DNA of 12,381 bases. Source: an uncultured Collinsella sp. (lineage in GTDB: Bacteria > Actinomycetota > Coriobacteriia > Coriobacteriales > Coriobacteriaceae). The position numbers were made by a program, and so were the translations under genes. Below the pieces are notes generated by a model that was given only the letters and a program-made list of their open reading frames with translations, was not told the origin of the DNA and did not search any database. This document shows, in pieces, positions 12,027 through 12,381 of this stretch. Each line of letters begins with the position of its first letter. Within the stretch, counting starts at the first letter, position 1. Location: the NCBI GenBank assembly GCA_900764415.1, contig CAAFOA010000203.1, positions 1 through 12,381 on the forward strand, in the 5' to 3' direction.

Positions 12027-12381
12027 ATGGACGAGAAGACCAAAGCACAGATTCAGCAGGAGGCCGCCGACCTGGTTGCCAAACTGCAGCCGCGTTCCGG
12101 CAAGTTTCGCACCATCAGCCCCGAGATGGACCCGCTGCGTCTGGGCTCCGGCTGGACGATCGAGGATCTGGACAAGCCACAGGTCATTATCGAGTCGACG
12201 TTTGGCGACTCGCACCCGGGTTCTGCTGGCCTGTTTGAGCTGGTCGAGGAGGTTCGTGCTGGCGTTGCCGAGGCTGGCGGTCACGGTGCCCGTTACTTCT
12301 GCACCGATATCTGCGATGACGAGGCACAGGGCCACGACGGCATCAACTACTCGCTGCCCAGCCGCGACATGATCGCCAACA
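12027..12381 (+). CDS. IlvD/Edd-family dehydratase, 5' part (runs off the window)
   Basis: The first 118 codons of a dihydroxy-acid or sugar-acid dehydratase of the IlvD/Edd superfamily, enzymes that use an Fe-S cluster and Mg to remove water from 2,3-dihydroxy acids. Visible motifs are PEMDPLRLGSGW (34-45), DLDKPQVIIESTFGDSHPG and the family signature CDDEAQGHDGINYSLPSRDMIA near the edge. Next to a gluconate-type permease remnant and a FadR-type regulator it more likely acts on a sugar acid than in branched-chain amino acid synthesis, but the exact substrate cannot be told. The ATG has AGAGGAG (12014-12020) 6 bases upstream. The frame is open to the last base, so the gene is cut by the window edge. 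Confidence 0.88.
   Translation, partial: MDEKTKAQIQQEAADLVAKLQPRSGKFRTISPEMDPLRLGSGWTIEDLDKPQVIIESTFGDSHPGSAGLFELVEEVRAGVAEAGGHGARYFCTDICDDEAQGHDGINYSLPSRDMIAN

Overview
The window looks like an end of a contig from a high-GC anaerobic gut actinobacterium of the Coriobacteriia, most likely Collinsella or a close relative. This is inferred from the strong GC bias at third codon positions, the AGGAGG-type ribosome binding sites, a feoA-feoA-feoB set followed by a Cys-rich FeoB-associated membrane protein, and an OYE-type iron-sulfur flavoenzyme. No marker gene here fixes the species. Bases 1-19 are exactly the Tn5/Nextera mosaic end used in library preparation, so they are a technical artefact and not genome.

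Layout. The left part (215-3223) is on the minus strand and reads serB (phosphoserine phosphatase), then larB and larC (nickel-pincer nucleotide cofactor synthesis), then a TetR-family regulator that starts 2 bases after larC. The LarC reading frame carries a striking His-rich stretch and stops where the C-terminal LarC2 domain should begin. A perfect 11-bp inverted repeat covers the likely start of the larB-larC-tetR transcript.

The middle (3480-6399) is on the plus strand. aspS has a stem-loop just before its ribosome binding site and a strong terminator. It is followed by a lone HPr-type phosphocarrier whose residue 46 is Asp instead of the regulatory Ser. A spacer with a REP-like palindrome, a terminator and a perfect 15-bp inverted repeat then leads into the ferrous iron operon feoA1-feoA2-feoB (5895-8850). 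A box resembling a DtxR/IdeR operator lies between feoA2 and feoB. A terminator and a new promoter-like region precede a 66-residue one-TM Cys-rich protein of the kind found beside FeoB.

The right part holds a 649-residue FMN/4Fe-4S/FAD oxidoreductase related to 2,4-dienoyl-CoA reductase and enoate reductases, closed by a strong terminator. After it lies a broken sugar-acid locus. The effector domain of a GntR/FadR-type regulator (minus strand, no DNA-binding domain) abuts the last 53 codons of a GntP-type gluconate permease (plus strand). They meet within a few bases near 11755. An IlvD/Edd-family dehydratase follows and runs off the right edge. The simplest reading is one deletion inside a divergent regulator-permease pair, or an assembly join that mimics one.

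I did not find a CRISPR array, phage genes, insertion sequence, tRNA or rRNA. The window is mostly housekeeping and metal or anaerobic metabolism. The points most worth following are the regulator/permease junction, the HPr Asp46, the LarC lacking LarC2, and the inverted repeats in front of the lar, feo and reductase genes.
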